Shown: piece after piece, positions 1-9,981 of the stretch
How the letters are laid out: each line of letters starts with the position of its first letter
Position numbering within the stretch: the first letter of the stretch is position 1
Assembly (NCBI GenBank): GCA_016647705.1
Contig: CM028338.1
Location: 20,481,577-20,545,576 of the forward strand
Length of the DNA: 64,000 bases
Origin: Eucommia ulmoides
Taxonomy: Eukaryota > Streptophyta > Magnoliopsida > Garryales > Eucommiaceae
Direction of reading: 5' to 3'
Notes under the pieces: generated by a model
The model's database searches: none
Seen by the model: only the letters and a program-made list of their open reading frames with translations
What the model was told of the DNA's origin: nothing
Position numbers and translations under genes: made by a program

Positions 1-424
1 ATCAAGATACACGTTTTACTGGTGCAGCAGGGACTTCATAAAGCATTGAAAGGTAAAACATCTTTACCCAACATGATGTTAGACACTGACAAGAATAATC
101 TGATGGAAAAGGCATATTGTATAATTTTATTATACCTGAGTGACGAAGTGCTGCGGGAAGTTACAAATGAAACTCCAGCCGCCAGATTATGGCTGAAGTT
201 AGAAAGTTTGTACAAGACAAAGTCTTTGACAAATCACTTGTATCTTAAGAAATAATTGTACACGTTGCAGATGAATGAAGGTACACCGGTCCAAGACCAC
301 CTTAACGAATTGAATAAAATCATTATTGATTTGAAAAAAATTGATGTCAAGGTAGATGATGAAGATCAAGCAATTATTCTATTGTGTTCGTTGCCACCCT
401 CATACAAGCACTTTATCAAAAGGA
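1..424 (+). pseudogene. Tork gag (UBN2-type capsid) fragment
   Basis: Frame 1 is open from base 1 to a single TAA at 253-255 and continues in the same frame to about 424. It encodes the helical capsid region of Copia gag, which assembles the cytoplasmic virus-like particle. Recognisable pieces are QQGLHKAL near the start, LWLKLESLYKTKSLTNHLYLKK around residues 58-83 (conserved core LESLY), and ILLCSLPPSYKHF near the end. After SYKHF the reading jumps straight into a zinc-knuckle remnant, so the gag C-terminus is deleted. The N-terminus lies outside the window. It is non-functional because of the stop and the truncation. Confidence 0.85.
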
Positions 425-1300
425 TGGGCATATCAGGAAAGATTGTCCAGAGCAAAAAGGAAAGGGAAAAATGGACGACTTAAGATTAGGAAGTGCTGAG
501 CGAGTAGGGCTTGTTGGATGGATAGAAGACAAGCAAGTTGGATTTTTGTGAGCACTGTGTTTTCGGCAAGCAATATAGGAAGAAATTCGGGAAAGTTGTT
601 CATCAGACCAAAGGTGCTTTGGATTATAGCCATTCAGATCTTTGGGGTCCCTCTCAAGTTCCGTCAATTGGTAGTAGACGGTACATGTTGACCTTTATTG
701 ACGATTACTCTTGAAAGGTCTGGGTATACATATTAAAGCATAAGAATAAAGTTTTTGATCAATTCAAACAATGGAAGGCTATGATCGAGAAGCAATCTGG
801 AAAACAGGTCAAGCGCTTGAGAACTGATAATGGATTGGAATTCTGCGAAGGTGCTTTTAATGAGTTCTTCAAGAAAGAAATAATTATGAGACACCGCACA
901 ATTTGACTTACACCATAACAAAATGGGGTTTCAGAACGGATGAATAAGACTCTCATGGAGAAAGCTCGGTGCATGCTTTCGAATGCAGGCTTATCCAAGA
1001 AGTTCTGGGCTGGAGTTGTTCACACATCTTATTACTTGATCAATCGGTCTCCATCAACAACAATTGACTATAAGACTCCTGAAGAGGTATGGTCCAGATC
1101 TCCTGCAAAATGCTCTAACTTCAGAGTATTTGGTTGTCCTACTTATGCTCATGTAAATGATGGTAAACTTGAGCAAAGGGTAAAGAAGTGCATATTTCTA
1201 GGGTATGTAGATGGGATGAAAGAGTATAAGTTGTAGTGTCCTGATTTGAAACCACATAAGTGTATCATCAGCAGGGATGTGACTTTTGATGAGTCTGTTA
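425..1300 (+). pseudogene. Tork zinc-knuckle remnant fused to integrase
   Basis: A half zinc knuckle (GHIRKDC, about 427-447) is followed within some 40 bp by the pre-integrase segment (RLG..., then CEHCVFGKQ near 545-572). The aspartic protease and the rest of the knuckle are therefore gone. The integrase core then reads SHSDLWGP, YMLTFIDDYS, RTDNGLEF and QNGVSERMNK, so all three D, D, E catalytic positions remain despite several stops. FGCPTYAHV and CIFLGY mark the end of the core at about 1120-1205. Integrase would insert the cDNA into chromosomes. The open stretch at 940-1236 is the longest unbroken piece. Confidence 0.85.
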
Positions 1301-2715
1301 TGTTGAAAAAGAAAGAGAGTCAAGATGCTGGAACAAACCACGATGCCGGTAGACAGATGGAACTTAAATTTAAGTTTCACGGAACTTGTAAGACAAATTG
1401 CAAGAAAATGTCCAAGACGAGCAAGATGATGAAGAAGCTCATGTCTTTGGCGAATCTCAGTAGCTAGAGAATTATGTGCTTTCTCGGGACAGAGTGGGGA
1501 GGCACATCAAGTCACCTCAAAGATACAATGACTATGTTGCTTATGCACTAAGTATAGCTGAAGGTATTTAAACGCAATAGCTAGCGACCTACCACGAAGC
1601 TATAAGGAGTACAAAATCGAAAAAGTGGAACATAGCCATAAATGAGGAGATTGAATCTTTTCATAAGAATCATACTTGGGAGATGGTCAAACCTTACAAA
1701 GACTAAATAATTGTAGGTTACAAATGTATCTTTAAGAAGAATGATGAAATTCCAAAGGTAGAAGATGCAAGGTTTAAGTCATGTTTGGTGGCAAAGGGTT
1801 ATACACAGAATGAAGGTATTGATTTCAATGAAGTATTTTCTCCTGTGGTGAAACATAGCTCTATCAGAGTATTACTTGCCATGGTTGCTCCGTGTGACTT
1901 AGAGCTTGAACAGCTCGATGCCAAAACAACTTTCCTGCATGGCGAGCTGGAGGAACAGATTTATATGCATCAGCCGGAGGGATCCGTGATTCAGGGAAAA
2001 GAAGATCACGTGTGTTTGTTGAAGAAATCTTTGTATGGTCTGAAGTAGTCACTTAGACAGTGGTATAAAAGGTTCGATTCTTTTATGATCAATAATGGTT
2101 ACTCGTGAAGTAATTATGATAGTTGTATTTATCATAAGAAGCTTTCAGATGATTTGTATGTCTAGTTGTTTTTATATGTGGATGACATGTTGATAGCTGC
2201 TAAAAACATGTCGTATATCAACGAACTGAAGGCTCAGTTGAGTAGTGAATTTGGGATGAAAGATTTAGGTGCTGTGAATAAGATATTAGGGATAGAAATT
2301 TACAAAGACTGAAAAGCAAGTAGATTGTGTCTTCCTCAAAGAAGATACATCGAGAATGTGATGGAACGCTTTAGATTACGAAGGTCAAAACCTGTAAGTA
2401 CCCCACTTGTTGCTCACTTCAAACTTTCTGTTGCTATGTCACCACAAATTGAGGATGAGGTGGAGCACATGTCACGTGTTCCATATACTAGTCTTGTTGG
2501 TAGCCTCATGTGTGCCATCGTTTGCACTAGGCCAGACATTTCATATGCAGTAAGCGTGGTTAGTTGTTACAAAAATTGACCGAGAAGACACATTGACAAG
2601 TCGTGAAATGGATACTATAATACTTAAGGGGTACTACAGATATCGGTTTAGTCTATGACAAAAACAACAACACTTCTGTCAATGTTGTTGGATATGTCGA
2701 CTCAGATTATGCTGG
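1301..2715 (+). pseudogene. Tork reverse transcriptase and start of RNase H
   Basis: After a linker, the RT reads from about 1665 (WEMVKP) through ARLVAKGY-like wording (SCLVAKGYTQNEGIDF), LEQLDAKTTFLHG and KKSLYGLK. The catalytic box YVDD is intact at 2175-2186. LGIEI and KPVSTPL follow, then the tether (YTSLVGSLMCAIVCTRPDISYA) and the start of RNase H (VDSDYAG at about 2695-2715). Stops interrupt it at several sites, for example after SLYGLK, at about 2046. The reading breaks within the codons following DSDYAG, where an Athila LTR is inserted. Confidence 0.85.
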
Positions 2716-4086
2716 TGAGCGGAATATTACGTTGCTACTTTCATCGCAAGTGTACGGGTCAAGTTTTAATAGAATAGTGATAAGTAGGGTTGTCGTATGC
2801 ACAGGGATTGAATTAAATTGTTATTAAGTACTGCGATTGTCATAACCTAATTTTATCTAGGCGATCCAATTTTTAGTTTTTTATAGAAATAATAAAACTA
2901 AATTAATTAACTAATTAAACTATAATACTAATATGACGTTTATGAGAATATATTATCTAGAGATTAACTTCGTTCATTTAAATATGTTCATTTTAGTCTA
3001 GTTTACATTAACGGTATTCAAATTTATCCGATAATCTAGGTATTGAAAACTCACTTACTATCTCTCCCGAGTGTAAAGTGAATTAATATGCGATTTCGCG
3101 TCAACGCCGATGTCCCCCATCTAGCGTCTAAACGACACTGATCACATGAGTCTTGCCTCAACCTTACGGATTGCACACTTTTTAATACTTTCCCGAGTCA
3201 TTAGATCGCTGCGTTGTGATTAAACCCTAGTCCGAATCTGGGGTTATCTCTCCTGAGTGTCAAACCCCTTATTCTCAAACCAACCAATATATCATAACAA
3301 GCATATAATGGAAGTAATAAAACGGTAAACATAATCGAATAAAGATAAACAACCATTAACAAAAACATCGATTTATTCAAACCACATTTTCATGAAGTAC
3401 ATCAAACCTTAGACAATATATGTTTAGCTATACATGGTCATAACCAAATATTCAATAACAAATAAGCTAAACATGATCAAAACTGCCAACCAAAGCTAAA
3501 AATAAAATAGAGAAACAAAGAAGAATAGCCAAATCTGAAGAACAAGTGATTCTACGTGCGCTAAGTCCGCTCCAATGTTGTTTTCTCCTCTTCAAATGGA
3601 TGATCCTCCTTGGTTCGTACGTCTTGGAGCTCTTAAGACACTTCCAAAAACATCCTTTAGGTGTTGGGAGAAAAGGAAATATCATAGGGATCCAAAATAT
3701 CTCAAAAAATATCCTAAAATATCTTATCCAGGTGGATTTGGACCGCTACAACGGTGGGAAGTCAGTAGGTCCACTAACCCTTCACCGTTGCAGCGGTGAA
3801 GGCTACAGCTACAGAGGTGGTCTTTTGGTCGTAACTTCCTCTCGAAATCCGATTGAGGTGATTAAAAAATCTATGAAAATCTAAGATATAGATCGACAAC
3901 TTCCATGTTTTGAGATTTTCCAAAATCGGATTGCATAATTGTCAAAAATGGTCTTGAAGTTACTACACGTAAACCAAATTTACATCTTTTTATCCATTTA
4001 TTCAAAAACCTATAAAACAATACAAACACACATTAAACGAACAAAAATTCTTGAAAACACACAAATATTTGAATCTAAAAGTACTT
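2716..4086 (-). repeat. Athila-type LTR inserted in Tork RNase H, 3' (+ side) end trimmed
   Basis: This non-coding block interrupts a continuous RNase H reading, which resumes at 4087 with DLNKRRSL. It aligns by eye along its whole length with the solo LTR at 52513-53949. Both contain CGCAAGTGTACGGGTC-like wording near the left end (GCAAGTGTACGGGTC shared) and a shared run ending AAAAGTACTTGAT at the right. In - orientation it matches the Athila 3' LTR at 37952-39448. It starts TGAGCGG, comparable with TGGTGGCG in the other copy. About 25 bp of the right terminus and the expected target duplication are missing, so the exact right end is uncertain by a few bases. It carries the palindrome motif near 3745-3800. 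Confidence 0.8.
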
Positions 4087-4515
4087 GATCTCAATAAAAG
4101 AAGATCTTTGATTGGGTATGTCTTTAGTCTTTGTTCAAGTGTCATAAGCTGGAAGATAACTTTACAGCCAACGGTTCTATTGTCTACAACGAAAGTTGAA
4201 TATATGGCGGTTATAGAAGTAGTAAAGGAAGCCATATGGCTGAGTGGTTTGGTTAGTGATCTGGGGTTGGTACAAAAACTGACAACAATATATTGTGACA
4301 ACCAGAGTGCTATACATCTGACTAAAAACTAAATGTTCAATGAAAGGACCAAACACATTAATATTTGAGTTCATTTTATCAGAGATATGATGTCTAAATT
4401 AAGAATTTTGCTGAAGAAAAGTTATACATCAGATAATCCAATAGACATGATGACGAAACCACTTGCAGTCACAAAGTTCAAGCATTGCTTGGACTTAATC
4501 AATCTAAGGAACTAA
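4087..4515 (+). pseudogene. Tork RNase H, C-terminal part
   Basis: The RNase H split at 2715 resumes here with DLNKRRSLIGYVF. The hallmarks CDNQSAIHLTKN, KHINI and HFIRD follow, ending in KFKHCLDLINL about 30 bp before the 3' LTR. RNase H removes the RNA strand during reverse transcription. The catalytic Asp of CDN is present, but in-frame stops occur after LTKN and again before VHFIRD. There is no further ORF between it and the LTR, as expected for Tork elements, which lack an env-like gene. Confidence 0.85.
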
Positions 4516-4774
4516 ATATTGATGAAGTATCCATGGTGAGAGGATGGGTGTCTTACTAGGACACGAGACCTTGAAGATCTTGAAGGACCTAAGTGGTTTT
4601 CGGCCAAGGTAGAGATTTGTGAGTTAGTTGGAGGTATCAACCACTTACATTGCTTATGATTACCCATAAATGTTTTAGGTAGGAGTTGTAATAACATTAA
4701 CTCTTTGTATTAATGATACTAAGTAGGAGTTGAGAGTTGTAGGTTGGAGTAATGAGGTTAAGTGGATTATCTCC

Positions 4775-4782
4775 TATAAATA
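4775..4782 (+). promoter_or_regulatory. TATA box of Tork 3' LTR
   Basis: TATAAATA lies in the middle of the LTR, followed about 30 bp downstream by a CA-rich probable start region and then by the leader-like GAGAGAAAA wording. This is the usual U3/R arrangement of Tnt1-like LTRs. Confidence 0.55.
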
Positions 4783-4999
4783 GGAGGAGCCTTGGCCAAA
4801 GGAGGGCATCACATTCTCAATCATATCTTGATAGAGAGTGTTCTTAGAGAGAAAAAAGCTTAGAGAGCTTTCTTGTAATCTTTGTGAGGTACCTTGGGTA
4901 GAGATAGTTGCGAGAGGGTGCACAAGGGTTTTAGGGCTCGGGTTACTTGGGATATATTTGAGTGTCTAGCTTTTGTATAGTAACTCTCTGTTCTCTATC

Positions 5000-5005
5000 A
5001 ATAAA
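5000..5005 (+). terminator. AATAAA poly(A) signal of Tork LTR
   Basis: AATAAA occurs about 220 bp after the TATA box and some 130 bp before the proposed LTR end, the position expected for the R/U5 boundary signal. Confidence 0.45.
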
Positions 5006-5136
5006 AGGTCTGGTTTCGCCCATGGCATAGACAAATTGTTGAACCATGTAAATCGTGTGTTTCCTTTTATGTGCTTATTTTTATTCTTGTCATTCCTATT
5101 ACTAATTCAATACCTAATTAGCAGTTTGTTACAACA

Positions 5137-5474
5137 TAATTCAAATGGTATATTTGATTGCAAGAATGGACAAATACGGTACAATCAATAAATTTTGATC
5201 CTATAATCAATAGTTTTAATTAAAAACTAATTTTAGACCCCCACCTTGTGCGGGTAGAAAACAATTATAATATTAATATTGAGATATGAAACACAATGAT
5301 ATCATTTGGTTATTTTACTAACAATATTCGAGATTGGATGTATAATTTTAGTAAATTATGAGATGTTATAAATACCAAATACAAATATACTATCAAAGAT
5401 TACTTAAATAATCATAAAAGTAAAATAATATTTTAATAAATTAACTTTTACTAATATACTATAAAATAACAAAT
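5137..5474. other. AT-rich spacer between Tork and SIRE element A
   Basis: No gene or recognised repeat is seen. The sequence is AT-rich with short A and T runs and one GC-richer patch (ACCTTGTGCGGGTAG near 5240). Its last five bases (CAAAT) are the left target site of element A. Confidence 0.5.
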
Positions 5475-7568
5475 TGTTGAATCCAGTGTTTTGATGGACA
5501 ATTAAGTATTGATATTTTTACTAAACTAATATTTTGTCTAAGTGATTTTAGATTTATAATTCCATATAACTTGATTAAGAATATGAATCGTCGAAAATGA
5601 ATCGTTGAAGAAAATGTAATGGGTGTAAAATGAAAATGATGAAGACATGAAGAGTTTGGAAAACATTAAAGACAACTACGTGAAAATAACTCTTTACTCA
5701 TGTACCCTTAATGCAACCCAAATTAGAATCACGCATGACACTTTAAAATGAATTAATCTTATGTGTGTTATGATTAATGTAGGGGGTTTAAAGTGTGTTT
5801 CCTAATGTGATATGTATGGGAAATGGTTTTGGTTAAGGAGCTAATTAAAAAATTGGTTTTAATGCTTAAAATGATGAGTTTTCGTGTCAATTCGGTCAAC
5901 CGATGAAAGGGATCAGTTGACTAACCAAAATAGTGTGTTTTGCAAGTGGAATGAGTGACCTACTAATCTATTTGGTCAACCGGAAAGATGGGTCAGCCGA
6001 CTAACGAGAATAGTAGCCGAAATTGGAAGAAGTAAGGACCTTTTGGTCTAATTGGTCAACCGATTGGACCAGCACAATGATCAACAAAGTGACTATTATG
6101 AGTGGTTGATCAACCGATGGCAGGGTATCGGTCGACTGATTGGTTTAGTTAAAAGGTTGACTGATCTGTTTCTAGTCAATGCAATTCGGTTTTGATGATT
6201 CCTATGGAGATTTTTAAGGGGATTTGAAATATTTTCATTATATATCATGAAATATGTGATTCCTATTTAATTGGTCCATTTAATTAAAATTATTTTAATT
6301 AAAGTGATTAAATACTTCTTATTTCTATGGATTTCGATTTAAAAAACTTTTAAGGACCAAAATGAGTTTTTCCAATAATATTTTTAAATGAAAAAGATCT
6401 ATTTTGAATATATATGATATATGGGGCCTTGGGATGTCATTTTTAGTAATTACATTTGAAAATACCTGTTTGAGGTCTAGTTTTTGGTCTATTAATAGAG
6501 ACTTGCAGGATTGGAATTGAGCATATCAAAAACATCAGCCTTCTATCATTCTAAGAGTGATTTTATCACAGAGATTTATAAGTGAGATTATATTCGAAGT
6601 TCTTGATCTAAGGAGCTCTTTGTCGTGCTAACGGTTTGTATTCTTTATTGTTAAATCGTTATTACTTTCGGCGATTCCCGATGAGATTCTTCCAAGCTTT
6701 CTTTATTGTTTTCTTAGATTATTACTTATTTATTGCTTGGTTAGGGTGTTTTAGAAAAATCATTTTTGAACTTATTTCTTGAAAATGTTTTAAACGATTT
6801 TTATTGAAAAATCTAATTACGTGCTACTTATGTGCTACCGATTTTTTAAAATTAGATTTGTTTACCTCATATTGTATCTATCACGTAGTATTATTCGGGA
6901 CATTAATTGAGTATTGCTATAATGAGGTGGTAGAAGCTCCTTGTGAGAAGAAATTTGCTATTTTTTGTATTTACAAGTTTGAGCGGATTAGACACGTTTG
7001 GGTCGGTGTTTAATCAAGGTAGCTAGGGTTTCGATCTTTTTCTTGTAAAAATGATTAGGGTTTAATCTTTGGCCTACAAAAATATTGGGTTAGTCTTTTC
7101 TATTGAAAAGATTATATTTTAATTCTTTATGTAATAAAATTTAGAGTGATTGTAAAGGATCTTCCTTAACCTGCGAAAATGATAAGTCTAATAGTGGTAG
7201 GTCAATTCTTAGTCTGTAAAAGAATCAAGTGTGTAAAGGTTGATTCTGAGTCTGTAAAAAAAATCGAGATCGTAAGCGTGTGGTTCCCACATGTGAAAGG
7301 AATCAGGGGTTTAGTGAATTGCGAATCTCCATGAAGCTCAGATGACTGGATAGGTAAGATTAACTTGTCGAATCAGAATGAATCTTTGTGTGCTACATTG
7401 TTTATTCTTTTTTGATTGTTTAGGTGTACATTTAGATTAAAAACATTTCTGCTACTAATCAAGATAATAATCAATTTAGGATAATTGAGATTTTGTGTTT
7501 AAGTATTTAGTTGTTTAAATTTTTAACTACCCAATTCACCATTTCTTGGGTAACTATTTGAGCCAACA
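5475..7568 (+). repeat. 5' LTR of SIRE element A
   Basis: The LTR is 2094 bp, bounded by TGTTGAATCC and GAGCCAACA, and followed two bases later by the PBS. It aligns by eye with the 3' LTR at 26967-29685 once the MITE in the latter is removed, and inversely with LTRs at 9982-12310 and 21064-23411. U3 carries an array of TTGACC-type motifs at about 5888-6175, some 300 bp before a TATA-poor start region (TATTAATAGAGACTTGC near 6489). Many small differences separate the two LTRs, so the insertion is old. Confidence 0.9.
5888..6175 (+). promoter_or_regulatory. Array of GGTCAACCGA / GGTTGACCGA motifs in SIRE U3
   Basis: About eight copies of a near-palindromic word related to CGGTCAACCGA or its mate CAGTTGACTAACC occur in pairs separated by unrelated spacers. 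Most contain TTGAC(C/T), the core of the W-box bound by plant WRKY factors. The array lies upstream of the likely transcription start, so an enhancer role is plausible. WRKY binding is inference. Confidence 0.6.
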
Positions 7569-7570
7569 AT

Positions 7571-7582
7571 TGGTACTGGAGC
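7571..7582 (+). other. Primer binding site of element A
   Basis: TGGTACTGGAGC starts two bases after the 5' LTR. It matches the usual plant Copia PBS TGGTATCAGAGC, complementary to the 3' end of initiator methionine tRNA, at 9 of 12 positions. It fixes the + orientation of the element. Confidence 0.8.
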
Positions 7583-7625
7583 TGGTCTAACTCATTTGGC
7601 TTAACATCCTATCTAAAACGATCAC

Positions 7626-8406
7626 ATGGCGTATCACGTAAATACTCTAGATGAGGGGTAATCTATGCATTATCCCCCTTTATTCACAGTTGATAACTAT
7701 TCATTCTGGAAGGACTGAATGATCGCCTTTCTTCAAGCTAGTAACTATGATGTGTGGCTGGCCATTGAAGATAGTCCATTCATTTCTAAAGAGAATTGAG
7801 TAGTTAAGAAGAAGGAACAATTGATTCCTTCTGATAAACATAAATTATCTATTAATTCTCAAGCTATTAACATTCTGTTTTGTTCTTTAGATGCAAATAA
7901 ATATATAGCAGGGTTTCAGGTTGTGGATCGGTGAAAGAAATGTGAGATACATTACAAATCACACATGAGGGAACAAAGTGGGAGAAATAATCCAAAATCA
8001 ATACCTTGGGTCGTCAATTCGAGTTATTCAGAATGGGTGATACAGAAGCGATTTCGGAAATGTACACGAGATTCAACAATATAAGTAACAACCTTGGTCA
8101 ACTCGGAAAGCCTTATTCCTTGGAGGATAAAGTACGAAAGGTCTGAGGTTGTAGACTAAAATTTGGGACCCAAACATGACTGCAATTAAGGAAGCTAAAG
8201 ATCTTACAATAGTTACTATCGATGAACTTATTAGCAACCTAATGACCCATGAGACAACTATTCAAGGATATGAGGATGAATCAGGAAATAACAACAAGAA
8301 ATCTCTAGCGCTGAAAGCACAAAAGAATGAGAAAAATGATGACAGTGATGACATAAGTCTTGAATGCTACAATTATCACAACATCGGTCATTTTTAATCC
8401 GAATGT
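7626..8406 (+). pseudogene. SIRE A gag, N-terminal and capsid part with zinc knuckle
   Basis: The first ATG after the PBS gives MAYHVNTLDEG then a stop. The frame continues with NYSFWKD, MIAFLQASNYDVWLAIED and INILFCSLDAN, the start of SIRE capsid. A frameshifted middle leads to 8176-8397 (DLTIVTIDELISNLMTHE). The zinc knuckle at 8365-8406 reads CYNYHNIGHF-stop-SEC: its second cysteine is tyrosine and a TAA (8395-8397) sits just after GHF. Gag would form the particle and bind RNA through the knuckle. At least five stops make it dead. Element B has the same stop at the same knuckle codon (20148-20150). Confidence 0.85.
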
Positions 8407-9060
8407 CTTGAGCCAAATAAGGAAATAGAGAATAAAAGAAAGGAAAAGAAAAACATGAAGAAAAGTGAGAAAAAATCTATAAGTCACCTGGGATGACTTG
8501 AAGTTAAGTAGCTCGAAAAAATCGAGCAATGATAATTCATCTATGTTTGCTTTGATGGCCACTGGAGATGGGGTAATGCAATGTTTTAGTTCTTGTCCTT
8601 TTGATTTTGATGAATTATTTGATATTTATCAAGAATTAACGCATGATTATAAAAACAGTGTTCTCAAATTAATGTCCTACAAAATACAATTAAACACACT
8701 TAAAAAGCAAGTAATTAAATTCGAATTTGGAAACAATGAATTGAAATTCAACATTTTTGATTTACATTCTATTGTTCTCAAATTTATGGGCAGTGAAAAT
8801 AATTTGAAAATACTTTTGGGGAGTTCAAGAGGATTTTTTGATAAAGTCGGAATTGGTTTTCAGAAAAAAATTAAACAAAAAAGATCTCACAAATTCTTTT
8901 CTGAAACCAGAAATCTTGTTAGATGTTTTAGATGTAACCTTGTGGGGTATACCGTAAAGAAATATTTTGGAAAGGTCTCTAAATGTAAACAAGTTTGGGT
9001 TCCTAAAGGAACTAAAATTGTCCCGACTAATAAGATTAGACCCACTTAGATTGCATACCA
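8407..9060 (+). pseudogene. SIRE A gag C-terminal region
   Basis: Lysine-rich wording (KKRKEKKNMKKS-like) leads into an open stretch at 8498-9049. It contains ELFDIYQELTHDYKNSVLK, a predicted helical or coiled region, then KIKQKRSHKFF, a second cysteine-rich knuckle-like motif (CFRCNLVGYTVKKYF, about 8933-8976) and KQVWVPKGTK. This spacer between gag and protease is long in SIRE elements. The second motif has lost its last Cys (CX2CX4.. then F). Element B has a matching region at 19494-20000. Confidence 0.8.
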
Positions 9061-9127
9061 CTTAGGAACTATTTGAGGTGCTTCTTGCAAGTTATTATGA
9101 AAGTATCAATATACGAAAAAATAGTTC

Positions 9128-9475
9128 CTGGATAGTAGTTTTTCTCAGCACATGATGGGTGACAAATCTAAATTTACATCTTTAACACCTAAAGACAGAG
9201 GTCATGTGACTTTTGGAGACAGCGCAAAGGGTAAGATTTTCGGTATAGGTAATATCGGTAATGAGTCTACTACTATTGAAGATGTACTATTAGTAGACGG
9301 TCTTAAACATAACCTGCTTAGTATAAGTCAATTATGTGATAAGGGTTATAATGTGATATTTGATCATAATAGATGCATTATTAAAAATGAGCATTATTAC
9401 TTGTCACCTCACATGTTGAAAATGTCTATACATAATCATTTGATGATTTCTCGGCTCAAACTTTATCATGTTTGA
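9128..9475 (+). pseudogene. SIRE A aspartic protease with altered active site
   Basis: The reading FLDSS..QHMMGDKSKFTSL begins at about 9125. The retroviral-type protease active site D-S/T-G is expected here, but the bases at 9131-9139 give D-S-S. The rest is well kept: HVTFGD, GKIFGIGNIG and DVLLVDGLKHNLLSISQLCDKGY (its core LLSISQLCD). The protease would cleave the Gag-Pol polyprotein. The frame breaks near 9440, before the pre-integrase segment. Element B has a different change at the same triplet (D-N-G). Confidence 0.85.
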
Positions 9476-9981
9476 ATGATTTATCTAAGAATAGTTAGTT
9501 ATAGCATTGACATGGGCATGCTAGTATGAAGTTAATTTCTAATATGTCTAAGAAGAGTCTTGTACGTAGTTTGCCTGCATTGAAGTATGTTAAGGATAAG
9601 GTATGTGATGCATAACAACTAGGTAAACAATCTAGGTCATCGATTAAGAAGAAATTTCACACATTAACATCGAAATGTCTTGAATTGTTGTATCTTGATT
9701 TGTTTGGTCTGAATGCTATTGCTAGTTTCGGAGGCAAATTTTATACATTCGTGATTGTTGATGATTGTTCCAGATTAATATAGATGTTTTCCTTATCTAA
9801 GAAAAGTGAGGCTGCCTCTATTTTTTCTAAATTTTGCAAACGTGTGCAAAATGAGAATTAATTATTAAGATTCGTAGTGCTAGAGGCATAGAATTTAAGA
9901 ATGATAAAGTTATAAGTTACTGTGATGAGCATGGGTATGTACATAAATTTTTCTACACCAAGAACACCACAATAAAATGGT
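9476..9981 (+). pseudogene. SIRE A pre-integrase and integrase, 5' part
   Basis: Wording HGHASMKLISNMSKKSLV marks the pre-integrase zinc region, followed by LELLYLDLFG (first catalytic Asp), FVIVDDCSR and IRSARGIEFKN. The second catalytic Asp is replaced by Ala (GCT, 9879-9881). Several stops are present, including one in the H-x-x-H region. The reading is cut at 9981, three codons before the GVV(E)RKN motif, by element B. The remaining part resumes at 23412. Confidence 0.85.

Larger units (their letters stand above)
1..5136 (+). mobile_element. Tork/Tnt1-like Ty1-Copia retrotransposon, 5' end outside window, degenerate
   Basis: The element runs in Copia order: gag, zinc-knuckle remnant, integrase, reverse transcriptase, RNase H, then an LTR with TATA box and poly(A) signal. 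The gag begins in frame at base 1, so the 5' LTR and PBS are outside the window. Gag wording (QQGLHKAL, LESLY, SLPPSYK) is typical of the Tnt1/Tork group. The protease is missing, and RNase H is split by an Athila-type LTR at 2716-4086. Many in-frame stops show it is long dead. Assignment to Copia is secure because integrase precedes RT; the Tork sub-lineage is my reading of motifs. Confidence 0.85.
4549..5136 (+). repeat. Tork 3' LTR (probable limits)
   Basis: The block follows RNase H directly and has LTR features: it begins TGTCTTACTAGG after a purine-rich GAGAGGATGGG, carries a TATA box at 4775-4782 and an AATAAA signal at 5000-5005, and can be ended at TTACAACA (5136) to give TG...CA. 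The 5' LTR is outside the window, so the limits cannot be confirmed by comparing the two LTRs, and no target duplication can be tested. The presence of an LTR is well supported; the exact ends are provisional. Confidence 0.6.

Noticed and set aside
3546..3884. 112-codon open frame on the + strand
   Set aside because: It lies inside an Athila LTR, antisense to the element, and is not open in the other LTR copies.
5237..5260. GC-richer patch ACCTTGTGCGGGTAG as a possible functional site
   Set aside because: It occurs once, without partner, promoter elements or open frame. There is not enough to support a call.
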